A stretch of DNA of 64,000 bases from Desulfovibrio sp. (GCF_034006445.1 NZ_JAVESS010000015.1:1-64000); one strand, 5' to 3'; numbered from the stretch's first letter, positions 10,151-18,429 are shown. Notes: generated by a model from the sequence alone, not told the origin. Translations and numbers: made by a program.

Positions 10151-10272
10151 CTCTTACGGCTGCGTGAGCAGACGCTCGCCGTGAAGGCGCAGGCGCGGTT
10201 CATCTGCGCTGGCAAGCGCCGGAACGGGCGTACCGTAAACTTTGAGAATGCGTATTCGCAAAGGTAGTCTGC
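10151..10272. repeat. Dispersed hairpin repeat, copy between flgF and flgG
   Basis: The segment from CTCTTACGGCTGCGTGAGCA through the hairpin TTTGAGAATGCGTATTCGCA and the tail GGTAGTCTGC resembles 59439-59563 along its length. It starts about 20 bases after the flgF stop and probably gives a structured leader or attenuator between the two rod genes. Confidence 0.65.
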
Positions 10273-10313
10273 TCAAGGGCTGACAGCGAAGGCTGAAACA
10301 AGGAGAGTTTTCC

Positions 10314-11099
10314 ATGATGCGTTCCCTTTGGACTGGAGCCACCGGCATGGTGGCACAGCAACTCAATATTGACGTCATTTCCAACAACCTGGCCAACGTC
10401 AATACGACGGGCTTCAAGAAAAGCCGCGCCGAATTTGAAGACCTCATGTACCAGACCATGCGTATGGCCGGGTCCATAACCGAGGGCGACAACCGCCTGC
10501 CGGTGGGCATCCAGGTGGGCATGGGCACGCGCCCCACGGCCGTACACAAGTTTTTCACCCAGGGCGACTTTCAGAATACCGGCAACACGCTGGACGTGGC
10601 CATTGAAGGCGACGGCTTTTTTCAGGTGGATGTGAACGGCGAGCTCATGTACACCCGCGCCGGTTCCTTCAAGCTCAACCAGGACGGCACGGTGGTCACG
10701 GCCAATGGCTACATTTTGCAGCCGGAATTTGCCGTGCCTGCGGAAACCAAGAATATTTCCATTTCTTCGTCCGGGCATATAGCCGCGTTGGACGCCCAGG
10801 GGCAGGAACTCGCGGGAGCGGAAATTCCGCTGTACACCTTCATCAACCCCGCTGGTCTCGACGCGCGCGGACGCAACCTTTTCACGCCCACGCAGGCTTC
10901 GGCCGACGCGGTGGAAGGCGTGCCCGGAACGGCCAATGTGGGCACTCTGGCACAGGGATTTTTGGAAATGTCCAACGTGGAAGTGGTGGACGAAATGGTC
11001 AACATGATTGTTGGCCAGCGCGCCTATGAGGTCAACTCCAAGTCCATCCAGACGTCAGACTCCATGCTTGGCATCGCGGTACAGCTCAAGCGCAGTTAG
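10314..11099 (+). CDS. flgG: Flagellar distal rod protein FlgG
   Basis: The 261-aa protein matches FlgG over its length. The N-terminus is MMRSLWTGATGMVAQQLNI with SNNLANVNTTGFKKSRAEF. The middle has NTLDVAIEGDGFFQV and the C-terminus SNVEVVDEMVNMIVGQRAYE. It forms the distal rod through the P and L rings. AGGAG lies eight bases before the start. Confidence 0.96.
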   Translation: MMRSLWTGATGMVAQQLNIDVISNNLANVNTTGFKKSRAEFEDLMYQTMRMAGSITEGDNRLPVGIQVGMGTRPTAVHKFFTQGDFQNTGNTLDVAIEGDGFFQVDVNGELMYTRAGSFKLNQDGTVVTANGYILQPEFAVPAETKNISISSSGHIAALDAQGQELAGAEIPLYTFINPAGLDARGRNLFTPTQASADAVEGVPGTANVGTLAQGFLEMSNVEVVDEMVNMIVGQRAYEVNSKSIQTSDSMLGIAVQLKRS

Positions 11100-11113
11100 G
11101 CGGTAGCAATATC

Positions 11114-12379
11114 ATGAAATTATTGGCGGTACATATATCCACAACGGCAGATACGGTCGGGGCAGGGCGCAACGCGCGGCTTGTCAGGCTGGTCTGGTTT
11201 GCCGTGTCCGTTGTTCTGCTGGCGCTGACGCTGGCCTGCCTGTGGCAGGCCGGGCCTGTGCTGGCGGCGGGCGGTGTGCCGCAGGCCGTATGGCAGGATA
11301 CTGACCGCAATCACCGGCGTTCGCCCGCACAGGTGAAAACCCAATTGCGGCAGCCACAGGTTCGCGCCGGGCAAATGCCCCTGAGCCCCGAAGCCCAGGA
11401 CGCCAGAGCCGCCAAAACTAGTTCTCAACTGGCCGCCAATGCTGTGCCCCTGGCCCAGGAAGGGCAGCTGAACATGCTGGAGCAGGGCGACTGGCGGCTC
11501 AAAATCGTCTCCGCCGCCGTGACCGGTACCAGCATGGTGCTGCTGGGAGATATCGCCGTGCCCATCGGGCATATGGATCAGGCGCAGTGGGACGCCTTGC
11601 GCGCCACCCCCCTGTGGGAAGCGCCGCCAGAAGAAGGCAAGCCTCTGCAAATCAACCGCTCCCGCCTGTCGCAGGCATTACGGCAGGCCCTGGGGCAGGA
11701 TGTGGCCGGGCGCTGCATTTTGCCCACGTCCCTCGTGATCCAGCGCGGCGGCCTGGTCTTCAGGGAAGACGATTTGCGCAACTATGTCGTCAAAAGCCTG
11801 ACTCCCCAAATGGCGGCCATGCCGGGAGAGGCCGAACTCACGGATTTTCGTCTGCCGGAATACATTTTTCTTGCCCACAGCCAGCAGCGCGTACAGCTTG
11901 AGCCGGGCAAACTGGCTCCGGGGCGTGTGCCCCTGCGCTTTGCCGTGCAGGAGGCGGACGGCACGGTTCTGCGGCGGGTGGCGGGCACAGCCACGCTGGC
12001 CCTGTGGCTTACGGTGCCCACGGCGGCCCAGTCCATGAACAAGGGCGACGCCCTGACAGCCCAAAGCGTCACCTTTATGCGCGTCAACGCCGGGCAGTTG
12101 CGCGACCTGCCCTGGGACGGACACGGCGGCCCCTGGCAACTGGCCCGCGCCATCAATGCCGGAGACACCATCCTGCAAAGCGATCTGGCCAACCAGCTTA
12201 TGGTCAAACGCGGGGATGTGGTCACACTCATATTTTCCAGAAATAACCTGCGCATCACCACGCAAGCGCAGGCTCTGGCCGACGGCGAACCCGGCGCGAC
12301 CATTCCGCTGCGGAACTTGCAAACCAAAAAACAGGTCTTCGGCATTGTCAAAAACGGCAATACCGTGGAGATACACTAG
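11114..12379 (+). CDS. flgA: Flagellar P-ring assembly chaperone FlgA
   Basis: The 421-aa protein is longer than enterobacterial FlgA (about 220 aa) because of an N-terminal extension. That extension has one hydrophobic helix (VWFAVSVVLLALTLACLW, about 35-52) and a Gln/Ala-rich segment. The C-terminal SAF-type domain (about 300-421) contains SMNKGDALTAQSV and KRGDVVTLIF, as in FlgA. It should act in the periplasm to help FlgI assemble, yet flgI itself is not found here. It lies 14 bases after flgG. Confidence 0.87.
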   Translation: MKLLAVHISTTADTVGAGRNARLVRLVWFAVSVVLLALTLACLWQAGPVLAAGGVPQAVWQDTDRNHRRSPAQVKTQLRQPQVRAGQMPLSPEAQDARAAKTSSQLAANAVPLAQEGQLNMLEQGDWRLKIVSAAVTGTSMVLLGDIAVPIGHMDQAQWDALRATPLWEAPPEEGKPLQINRSRLSQALRQALGQDVAGRCILPTSLVIQRGGLVFREDDLRNYVVKSLTPQMAAMPGEAELTDFRLPEYIFLAHSQQRVQLEPGKLAPGRVPLRFAVQEADGTVLRRVAGTATLALWLTVPTAAQSMNKGDALTAQSVTFMRVNAGQLRDLPWDGHGGPWQLARAINAGDTILQSDLANQLMVKRGDVVTLIFSRNNLRITTQAQALADGEPGATIPLRNLQTKKQVFGIVKNGNTVEIH

Positions 12380-12429
12380 GCGTTGCGGCCGTACTGACGG
12401 CAGGGCGCGGTCACCAAGGAGAGAAGCAA

Positions 12430-13149
12430 ATGCAGGCACGTCATGTCATACCCGTTCTGGCGCTGGTCTTTGCGCTGTGCGCCGCCTGCGGCGGCGGGCC
12501 GCGCAAGCATCCGGCCTTGCAACCGCCTGTTGTCGATCCGCAGGAATACAGGCAGGAAGCCAATGCGGCAAACAACCCCGGCTCGCTTTTTGCGGCCAGT
12601 GAGCAGGATACGCTTTTTTCCGACAGCCGCGCCCGCAGGGTAGGGGATATCGTTGTGGTCAAGCTGGTGGAAAACACCAAGGCCCAGAACAAGGCTGAAA
12701 CCTCATCGAAAAAGAACAGCGGCAACGATTATCAGGTGGGCGCGCTTTTCGGGCAGAGCTCTAGTGGTTTTATTCCTTTGCTGGGCGTTGGACCCACCAG
12801 CAAGGTGGGGGTTCCGGCCCTGACCTCGAGCTCGGCCAGCGACCTTTCTGCCACGGGCAAGACCAAGCGCGAAAACTACGTCACCACCTCACTGGCGGCT
12901 CGCGTCATCCGGGTGTTGCCGGGTGGTCTGCTGCAGATCGAAGGCGCGCGTGAAATCCGCGTCAACGAGGAAACAGAGTATATGGTGGTGCGCGGCATGG
13001 TGCGTACCAAGGACGTGAGCGCAGACAACAGCGTGCTTTCAACCCAGATCGCCGATGCCAGCATTGAATACTATGGCCGCGGCGTACTGGCCGACAAGCA
13101 GAAGCCCGGATGGTTCACGCGCCTTATGGATAACGTCTGGCCGTTCTAG
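12430..13149 (+). CDS. flgH: Flagellar L-ring lipoprotein FlgH
   Basis: The 239-aa lipoprotein has lipobox LCAAC at residues 16-20. Typical FlgH segments are GSLFAASEQDTLFSDSRARR, VGDIVVVKLVENT, LPGGLLQIEGAREIRVN and the C-terminal ADASIEYYGRGVLADKQKPGW. It forms the outer-membrane L ring. It is preceded by AAGGAGAG. The operon stops here: repeats and a tRNA follow instead of flgI. Confidence 0.94.
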   Translation: MQARHVIPVLALVFALCAACGGGPRKHPALQPPVVDPQEYRQEANAANNPGSLFAASEQDTLFSDSRARRVGDIVVVKLVENTKAQNKAETSSKKNSGNDYQVGALFGQSSSGFIPLLGVGPTSKVGVPALTSSSASDLSATGKTKRENYVTTSLAARVIRVLPGGLLQIEGAREIRVNEETEYMVVRGMVRTKDVSADNSVLSTQIADASIEYYGRGVLADKQKPGWFTRLMDNVWPF

Positions 13150-13252
13150 CTTTAGCACGCCCCTTCTGGATTGGCGTGGCGCTTTGAAGTGCGTAGTGGG
13201 AGAGGGATGTGAACGCAGGCCGATCCGACAGAAACGCACCACGGTGAAGTGC

Positions 13253-13348
13253 TTTGTGGGGAAGGGATGTGGTTGGCCCGTCGATGGCGATGTGGAATGT
13301 TTTGTGGGGAAGGGATGTGGTTGGCCCGTCGATGGCGACGCGGAATGC
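13253..13348. repeat. 48-bp tandem repeat (two units) leading into a palindrome
   Basis: Two 48-bp units begin TTTGTGGGGAAGGGATGTGG at 13253 and 13301. A third, diverged start enters the 71-bp palindromic repeat at 13348, and a weaker copy of the same opening word lies near 13190. The array directly follows flgH and shows no coding signal. Confidence 0.75.
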
Positions 13349-13418
13349 TTTGTGGGGGAGGGACCCTTTTGCAAAAGGGTCTCCTCCCCCACGCCCCCAC
13401 CCCCTAAAACCTTTATTG
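13348..13418. repeat. 71-bp dispersed palindromic repeat, copy 1
   Basis: This segment is identical to 58620-58690. It contains the perfect palindrome GACCCTTTTGCAAAAGGGTC flanked by GTGGGGGAGG on the left and TCCTCCCCCAC on the right, giving a hairpin of about 41 nt, then a C-rich tail ending CCTTTATTG. It is likely a REP-like extragenic element. The rest of the gap to the tRNA (13419-13743) shows nothing recognisable. Confidence 0.85.
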
Positions 13419-13743
13419 CCGTTAGGGCGTATTGGCTTTGAATGGGTTGCGCACTGACGCTGCACTACAGGGACGGACGTGGGCCGGGGCGCGTGTGGGC
13501 TGGGACGGGCGCTGTACGAGAGTGACCGGCGTGGGCGCAGGGATGGGGTTGCGCGGACAACGACAGGCTTGGACTGGAGCGGTTCGCAGGGCAGAGCAGG
13601 CCTGCTGTATGGGTGCCGCTTGCACTGCGTGGAAGGATATTTCCGGCCCAGCATTGTATACTGAGCCGAAAAGCCATAATTTTTTGACCCGCAGGCAAAA
13701 AAAGCTTGCCAAGCCCTGCCCGTTCGGGTAAATCAATCTTCGC

Positions 13744-13830
13744 GCCGAAGTGGTGGAATTGGTAGACACGCTAGGTTCAGGGTCTAGTTCTCGCAAGGGA
13801 GTGGGAGTTCGAGTCTCCCCTTCGGCACCA
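13744..13830 (+). tRNA. tRNA-Leu (anticodon CAG)
   Basis: The 87-nt sequence begins GCCGAAG and ends CTTCGGC-ACCA with CCA encoded. The D-arm contains TGGTGGAATTGGTAGACA. The anticodon loop TTCAGGG (anticodon CAG) sits on the stem CTAGG/TCTAG. The long variable arm is typical of tRNA-Leu and the T-arm has GTTCGAGTC. It is the integration site of the element to its right. Confidence 0.95.
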
Positions 13831-13896
13831 TCTTGAACTCCAAGAGAGTTCAAAGAAGCCCGCTAAGCTAACAGCTTGGCGGGTTTTCTGCTTTTT
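13812..13896. repeat. Left attachment-site repeat
   Basis: It starts in the tRNA T-arm (AGTCTCCCCTTCGGCACCA) and runs through the tRNA terminator to CTGCTTTTT. The right copy at 29726-29810 differs only by loss of one G in CTTCGGC and one T/C change, plus drift at the very end. Confidence 0.9.
13857..13886 (+). terminator. tRNA-Leu terminator
   Basis: The stem CCCGCTAAGCT/AGCTTGGCGGG is followed by TTTTCTGCTTTTT. It lies inside the att repeat and so is duplicated near 29772-29808. Confidence 0.75.
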
Positions 13897-13930
13897 AAGG
13901 CTCCAACTAAGTTCATCTACGTCTTTTGAC

Positions 13931-14166
13931 ATACCCCAATATTGGGGGTAGTTCTGGGGGTACGGAGTCTAAAGAGGTGGTTGGAAGCCATTTCAATACC
14001 CCCAGAGTGCAAAGCATTGCTGGCCGCCTGTTTTCCAACATTTCCCGTCTTCCACCTCTCGCAGACCGCACCGATACCCCCACGGGGGAAGCATATACCC
14101 CCAAATTGTAGGTTCGATACCCCCCCACCGTGAGGAATACCCCCACAAAGCGGAGGCGATACCCCC
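13931..14166. promoter_or_regulatory. Array of ATACCCCC sites upstream of the integrase
   Basis: ATACCCC(C) words occur at 13931, 13996, 14074, 14095, 14118, 14138 and 14159, with inverted copies (GGGGGTA) at 13944 and 13956. The last five are spaced 21, 23, 20 and 21 bp, close to two helical turns, and the final one touches the integrase ATG. The position fits integrase or AlpA arm-type sites that also control int transcription. The integrase ribosome site GGAGG (14152-14156) sits between the last two sites. Confidence 0.6.
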
Positions 14167-15372
14167 ATGCCCCTTTCTGACATCAGCGTTCGCAATGCCA
14201 AGCCACAACAAAAACCCGCCAAGCTGTTCGATGGTGGCGGCCTCTTCCTCTTTATCGCCCCAACTGGCGGCAAGATGTGGCGGCTAAAATACCGCTTCCA
14301 AGGGAAAGAAAAGCTCTTGGCCTTGGGGGTATACCCAGACGTGGGTTTAAAAGAGGCCCGCAAAAGGCGGGACGAAGCCAGAGAACAACTTGCCATGGGC
14401 AATGACCCCGGCGAAGTCAAAAAAGAAATCAGGGTCACTGCACGAGCGATAGAAAGAGAACGGCAAAATACGTTTGAAGTTGCCGCGCGCGAATGGTTCG
14501 CCTCATACTCTCCAGCGCTTACCCCAAAGCATGCGGCCAAACTTCAGCGTTACCTTGACACAATCCTATTCCCTTACCTGGGCAATAAATCCGTAACCGA
14601 TTTAGAACCGTCTGACTTTCTAGGGGTTATCCGCCCCACTGAAAACAAAGGGCATATCACCACCGCTCACAAGCTCATGCAACTTTGTGGGCAGGTAATG
14701 AAGTATGCCCACCTGACAGGAAGGATCCGTTACAACCCGGCAGCAGGCTTAAGCGCAGCATTACAGCCGCTGCGCCACGAGAACCTTGCAGCGGTTACTG
14801 ACCCTGCGGACATTGGCCGACTACTGAGGGATTTAGATGCCTATGAAGGGTTTCCTTCTATAACGGCCTTTTTGCGAATACTGCCCTACGTCTTCACGCG
14901 ACCATCTGAATTACGCCGCGCTGAATGGAGCGAGTTCAATTTTACTGAGGCTCTTTGGCGCATTCCTGCGAGCAGAATGAAAATGCGCCGACAGCATACC
15001 GTCCCCCTATCCTTGCAGGTAATGGACCAGCTTGAAGAACTGCGGGCGTTTTCTGGATCAGGAAAATATCTTTTCCCCAGTGTTCGGGCCAGGACGGCAG
15101 TTATTTCAGACGCTGGCCCTTTGGCTGCCCTTCGGCGCTTGGGCTATGAATCTGGAGAAATGTGCCTGCATGGCTTCAGGGCCATGGCCAGCACCCGGCT
15201 TAATGAGCTGGGCTACCGCGCGGACGTAATAGAGGCGCAGTTGGCCCACAAGGAGCCAGATGCGGTGCGCTTGGCATACAACCGGGCGGAATACACCGAT
15301 GAACGCCGAAAGCTTATGCAGGAATGGGCGGATTACTTGGACAGCTTAAAAGCCACCCGCGCAGGAGTGTAG
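14167..15372 (+). CDS. P4-type tyrosine integrase (DUF4102 arm-binding domain)
   Basis: The 401-aa protein has an N-terminal arm-binding domain (about 5-85: LSDISVRNAKPQQKPAKLFDGGGLFLFI, with KMWRLKYRFQGKEKLLALGVYP). It then has a core-binding domain (about 100-200) and the catalytic domain. Catalytic residues are R245 (TRPSELR), K272, H335 and R338 (LHGFRAM), H361 (LAHK) and Y371 (AYNR). It should insert and excise the element at tRNA-Leu. Confidence 0.95.
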   Translation: MPLSDISVRNAKPQQKPAKLFDGGGLFLFIAPTGGKMWRLKYRFQGKEKLLALGVYPDVGLKEARKRRDEAREQLAMGNDPGEVKKEIRVTARAIERERQNTFEVAAREWFASYSPALTPKHAAKLQRYLDTILFPYLGNKSVTDLEPSDFLGVIRPTENKGHITTAHKLMQLCGQVMKYAHLTGRIRYNPAAGLSAALQPLRHENLAAVTDPADIGRLLRDLDAYEGFPSITAFLRILPYVFTRPSELRRAEWSEFNFTEALWRIPASRMKMRRQHTVPLSLQVMDQLEELRAFSGSGKYLFPSVRARTAVISDAGPLAALRRLGYESGEMCLHGFRAMASTRLNELGYRADVIEAQLAHKEPDAVRLAYNRAEYTDERRKLMQEWADYLDSLKATRAGV

Positions 15373-15373
15373 A

Positions 15374-15715
15374 ATGGACACAGAATTATTCAACCGTGCA
15401 TTGGGCCTGGTAGAACCTTGGACGGTATCTGGCTATAAAATTGATGAGGACAAAGAAAGAATAACATTTTTTGTTGAGCCTGAAGAAAATTCTTTATTAA
15501 TGTGTCCACATTGTAAAGAAAGCTATGCGACATGCAATGACTATAAAATTTTTGATTTCGATTACTTAAGTTTTTTTAAATATGAATGCTGCTTAGAAGT
15601 AAGAGTTCCATTACTTACCTGCATAGAGCATGGAAAAACTCCCGCTTGTTTTTACATTAAACTTAATAAATATTCTGAACTCTATCCTTTTCCAGAGTCA
15701 TATAAGCTTAAATAA
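15374..15715 (+). CDS. Small protein resembling the zinc-finger domain of ISL3 transposases
   Basis: The 113-aa protein corresponds to the N-terminus of ISL3-family transposases. It opens with LFNRALGLVEPWTVSGYKID, followed by CPHC near residue 44 and a C..HG pair (TCIEHGK) near 85. It stops before any DDE domain. Its ATG is one base after the integrase stop, so it is probably co-translated. It is clearly more AT-rich than the integrase. It may be a transposase remnant or a domesticated DNA-binding protein, perhaps working with the next gene. Confidence 0.6.
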   Translation: MDTELFNRALGLVEPWTVSGYKIDEDKERITFFVEPEENSLLMCPHCKESYATCNDYKIFDFDYLSFFKYECCLEVRVPLLTCIEHGKTPACFYIKLNKYSELYPFPESYKLK

Positions 15716-15748
15716 CTTTAAAACAATATAAACAGAGAATTTTTACAT

Positions 15749-16318
15749 ATGAAATGGAACAATATTGAATACATGACATTTCAAGAAATATTTGAATCAA
15801 GGAATGTTAGCGAAATAGACACAATACATCACATTGAGATTGCATTAAAGCAAGAGATTTATTTTGCTTACTACGAGCAAAACGGAATTCTCGTTCAATA
15901 TTCTGAAACAAAACTACCAGATTCTTTAGCATTTAGATTATATAATAAAAACACGAACCCTGGTAGATATAAAAGTTCAGATCACTTAATGTTTTTCTTA
16001 CAAAGACTTTGCCCAAAAGAACGTATAGCAAAAGCAACTTCTATTGAAAAAATTACAGTGAATATTTCTTCATCACTTTGGGCAGGGCTTACAAAAGAGA
16101 AGTCCTTCTCAGCATTGAGCGCAGAAGGTTTTTCAGACGAAGTAATAGCATTTATTCTTATAGAAAAACTATCCACCGCCAAGGGTGAGGCGGGTCGCTT
16201 ATTTTATTCAGATGAAATAGCAAAAGGAGAAGAACGAGACCTTTCAACTTACATAAGAAAAATTGACAGCTTACTTAATCGCGCCAACAAGAAGTATTTA
16301 TTTACTTTTTCAGAATAA
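15749..16318 (+). CDS. Hypothetical protein, AT-rich cargo
   Basis: The 189-aa protein has no family I recognise. It is predicted soluble, with mixed alpha/beta character and no signal peptide or membrane helix. The C-terminal half is helical (KEKSFSALSAEGFSDEVIAFI, then EERDLSTYIRKIDSLLNRA). It follows the ISL3-zinc-finger-like gene by 33 bases and shares its low GC, so the two may have arrived together. The position between integrase and regulator is a typical cargo slot. Confidence 0.6.
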   Translation: MKWNNIEYMTFQEIFESRNVSEIDTIHHIEIALKQEIYFAYYEQNGILVQYSETKLPDSLAFRLYNKNTNPGRYKSSDHLMFFLQRLCPKERIAKATSIEKITVNISSSLWAGLTKEKSFSALSAEGFSDEVIAFILIEKLSTAKGEAGRLFYSDEIAKGEERDLSTYIRKIDSLLNRANKKYLFTFSE

Positions 16319-16436
16319 AATATGCCTAATGCAAGCGTTGTGCAAATAAAGCGCAATTTTTTTGCATAGCACTTTGCGGCAACGCACTGGTTTACTCTTT
16401 CAAGAAGCTCACAGAGATTCAAGAAGGAGTTTTTTT

Positions 16437-16657
16437 ATGTCTCAACAACAGCCTGCCCCATCAATCCCTCACACTGGTTTTCTTCGCTTAGATCAAGTTC
16501 TCCAACTTTCCCCATCAGCCAAAGTTCTTGGTATTCTGGTATAAAGACTGGTCGATTCCCTCAGCCCGTTAAACTTGGGCCGAGAACTACAGCATACCGC
16601 GCTGAAGACATTCGCAAACTGATTGACGAACTTAGTGTTCAGAGCCCCGCTCAATAG
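16437..16657 (+). pseudogene. AlpA-family HTH regulator, frameshifted
   Basis: The first frame reads MSQQQPAPSIPHTGFLRLDQVLQL, then runs out of frame to a stop. The +1-shifted frame continues perfectly with FPISQSSWYSGIKTGRFPQP and VKLGPRTTAYRAEDIRKLID to a TAG at 16655. Together they form a complete 73-residue AlpA-type protein, an activator of excision in P4-like islands. One T appears to be missing in the run at 16507-16509. AAGGAG lies eight bases before the ATG. It may be a true inactivating deletion, a sequencing error or recoding. Confidence 0.8.
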
Positions 16658-16666
16658 GCGGATGTC

Positions 16667-17770
16667 ATGAACACTGACATTCGGCTTTCCGTCAATTTCT
16701 TCACCCACCCCAAGACGGTGAAATTAGAACGCCAGTTAGGGCTAGACGGCGTTGTTTCGCTTCTTCGCCTATGGCTGTGGGCTGTGCAAAACAGGCCAAG
16801 CGGCGCGCTCACAGGCATGGATGATGAAGATATTGAAATCGTATCCGGCTGGCCTGGGGACGCTGGCGCATTTATCAGAGCCATTGTTGCATTAAGGCTT
16901 CTTGACCTCGCTGAGGCCATATACCACTTGCACGATTGGCAAGAACACAATCCATGGCAGGCAGAAGCTGAAGACCGCGCGGACAAGGCACGCTTTTCAC
17001 GCTTGCGGCAGGTATACCCTGAAGCATTTGAACGCCTAAAAAATTCAGGCACCAACGCCATTTCAAAGGCTGAATACGCCCAATTAACCTCACGGCGGGG
17101 CGCTGGCGACCGCCAAGCGACCGCCGAAGAAATGCCGAGCGATACCCCGGCGACCGCCAGCGCATCACTGGCCCCGCGCCAGCTCCTTTCCTCTCCTTGC
17201 CTTTCCTCTCCCTACCATGCCGAAGAAGAAAGAGAGTCTTCACTACGTTCTGACTCTTTGTCAGGGCCAAGCGTCCCTGACGTGACGGCGGGGCCGCCAT
17301 CTGAAGCCGCACAAGAAGAGACTCTTCGCAAAAAGCAGGCAAAGAAACACCCCACAGAGTTCCCCGAAACTTCAGATGCCTACCAACTCGCGGTTGTCAT
17401 GCGGAACACGCTCAAGGCCAATCTGCCAACGCTCAAGGAGCCAGACCTGCAAAAGTGGGCGCAATGCTTCGACGTTGCCATGAGAAACGATGATCGCATG
17501 AAGGACCCGAGCTTTGTTACGCAGGTAATAGCCTGGGCCTGTTCAGATTCCTTCTGGCGGGCAAACATTCAAAGCCCCGGAAAACTGCGCGAAAAATTCG
17601 ACCAACTCACGGCAAAAATGGAAACAGAAGCGGCAAAAAAGCGAAATTCTCCGCAATCAATAACGTGGAAATCACCGGCACAACGCAGGTTGGAAGCCAA
17701 TCAGCAAGCGGGAAGAGAAGCAAAACGCCTACTCTTCGGCGAGCAAGAAGTCAGGGAGTACCAGCAATGA
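16667..17770 (+). CDS. Phage replication-initiation-like protein
   Basis: The N-terminus (about 1-110) has the wHTH layout common in phage replication organisers: MNTDIRLSVNFFTHPKTVKL, then LGLDGVVSLLRLWLWA and LHDWQEHNPWQ. A low-complexity Ser/Ala/Glu linker (about 140-240) follows. The C-terminal domain (about 240-367) is rich in Trp and charged residues and may be DnaT/DnaD-like. It is first in a chain of overlapping genes and overlaps the next by four bases. The role in element replication is inferred from architecture and position. Confidence 0.6.
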   Translation: MNTDIRLSVNFFTHPKTVKLERQLGLDGVVSLLRLWLWAVQNRPSGALTGMDDEDIEIVSGWPGDAGAFIRAIVALRLLDLAEAIYHLHDWQEHNPWQAEAEDRADKARFSRLRQVYPEAFERLKNSGTNAISKAEYAQLTSRRGAGDRQATAEEMPSDTPATASASLAPRQLLSSPCLSSPYHAEEERESSLRSDSLSGPSVPDVTAGPPSEAAQEETLRKKQAKKHPTEFPETSDAYQLAVVMRNTLKANLPTLKEPDLQKWAQCFDVAMRNDDRMKDPSFVTQVIAWACSDSFWRANIQSPGKLREKFDQLTAKMETEAAKKRNSPQSITWKSPAQRRLEANQQAGREAKRLLFGEQEVREYQQ

Positions 17771-18429
17771 GGGCTGAAGACTTTGACCGATTTGACGCGC
17801 TTATTCAGGGCGTAGCCGATTGCTACGGGCAAACGCTGACTGCGCAGGGGATTGCCTTGCGGTTCAAGATGCTAACCCCGTTTGAGTATGCCGCAGTTGA
17901 AAAGGCCGCACTTGCGATCATGACCACACGTAAATTCACCACAATGCCCACGCCCGCAGATTTTATTGACCATTTGAACGGCGGGAATATTGAAGATCAG
18001 GCCGAGGTCGAATCAGGCAAGGTATTGCAGGCTATTTCGGCACATGGAGGGTATGCCAGTGTGGTTTTCGATGATCCTACCACGCAGGCAGTTATTGTGC
18101 AGGCATATGGCGGATGGGTGCGGATGTGCGCCCAGTGTGGCGTTGAAGAGTCTGAAAAATGGTTTCGTACCAACTTTGCCAAAACTTGGGCTGCATACAA
18201 AAGGCAAGGCATCAAAGTGTTCGGCGTGCTGGGGGGAAGGTGTGAAATTCAAAATACCGCCAACGGCTTTGTTGAATACCAGGACAAACCCAAGCTGGTA
18301 GGCAATCAGAAAAAGGCAATTGCTGTGCTTGAATCTATTGAAAAAAACAGCCTCGAAAGCTCGTCCGCTGGAATCATTTCGTTGCTGGAAGCAGGGCTAA
18401 AAAATTCAATTCAAGGTATCAGCCAATGA
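17767..18429 (+). CDS. Phage replication-associated protein (DUF6475-like)
   Basis: The 220-aa protein starts at an ATG overlapping the previous stop (ATGA). The N-terminal half (ALIQGVADCYGQTLTAQGIA, MPTPADFIDHLNG) resembles proteins encoded beside phage helicase loaders. The mid-region has YGGWVRMCAQCGVEE and FRTNFAKTWAAY. The precise function is unknown. It probably cooperates with the preceding replication protein and overlaps the next gene by four bases. Confidence 0.55.
   Translation: MRAEDFDRFDALIQGVADCYGQTLTAQGIALRFKMLTPFEYAAVEKAALAIMTTRKFTTMPTPADFIDHLNGGNIEDQAEVESGKVLQAISAHGGYASVVFDDPTTQAVIVQAYGGWVRMCAQCGVEESEKWFRTNFAKTWAAYKRQGIKVFGVLGGRCEIQNTANGFVEYQDKPKLVGNQKKAIAVLESIEKNSLESSSAGIISLLEAGLKNSIQGISQ

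Noticed and set aside
13150..13420. CRISPR-like array
   Set aside because: Only two exact 48-bp units with no variable spacers and no cas genes.
13124..13654. Open frames over the repeats downstream of flgH
   Set aside because: They translate tandem repeats (Pro/His/Ser-rich repeated peptides) and have no ribosome site.
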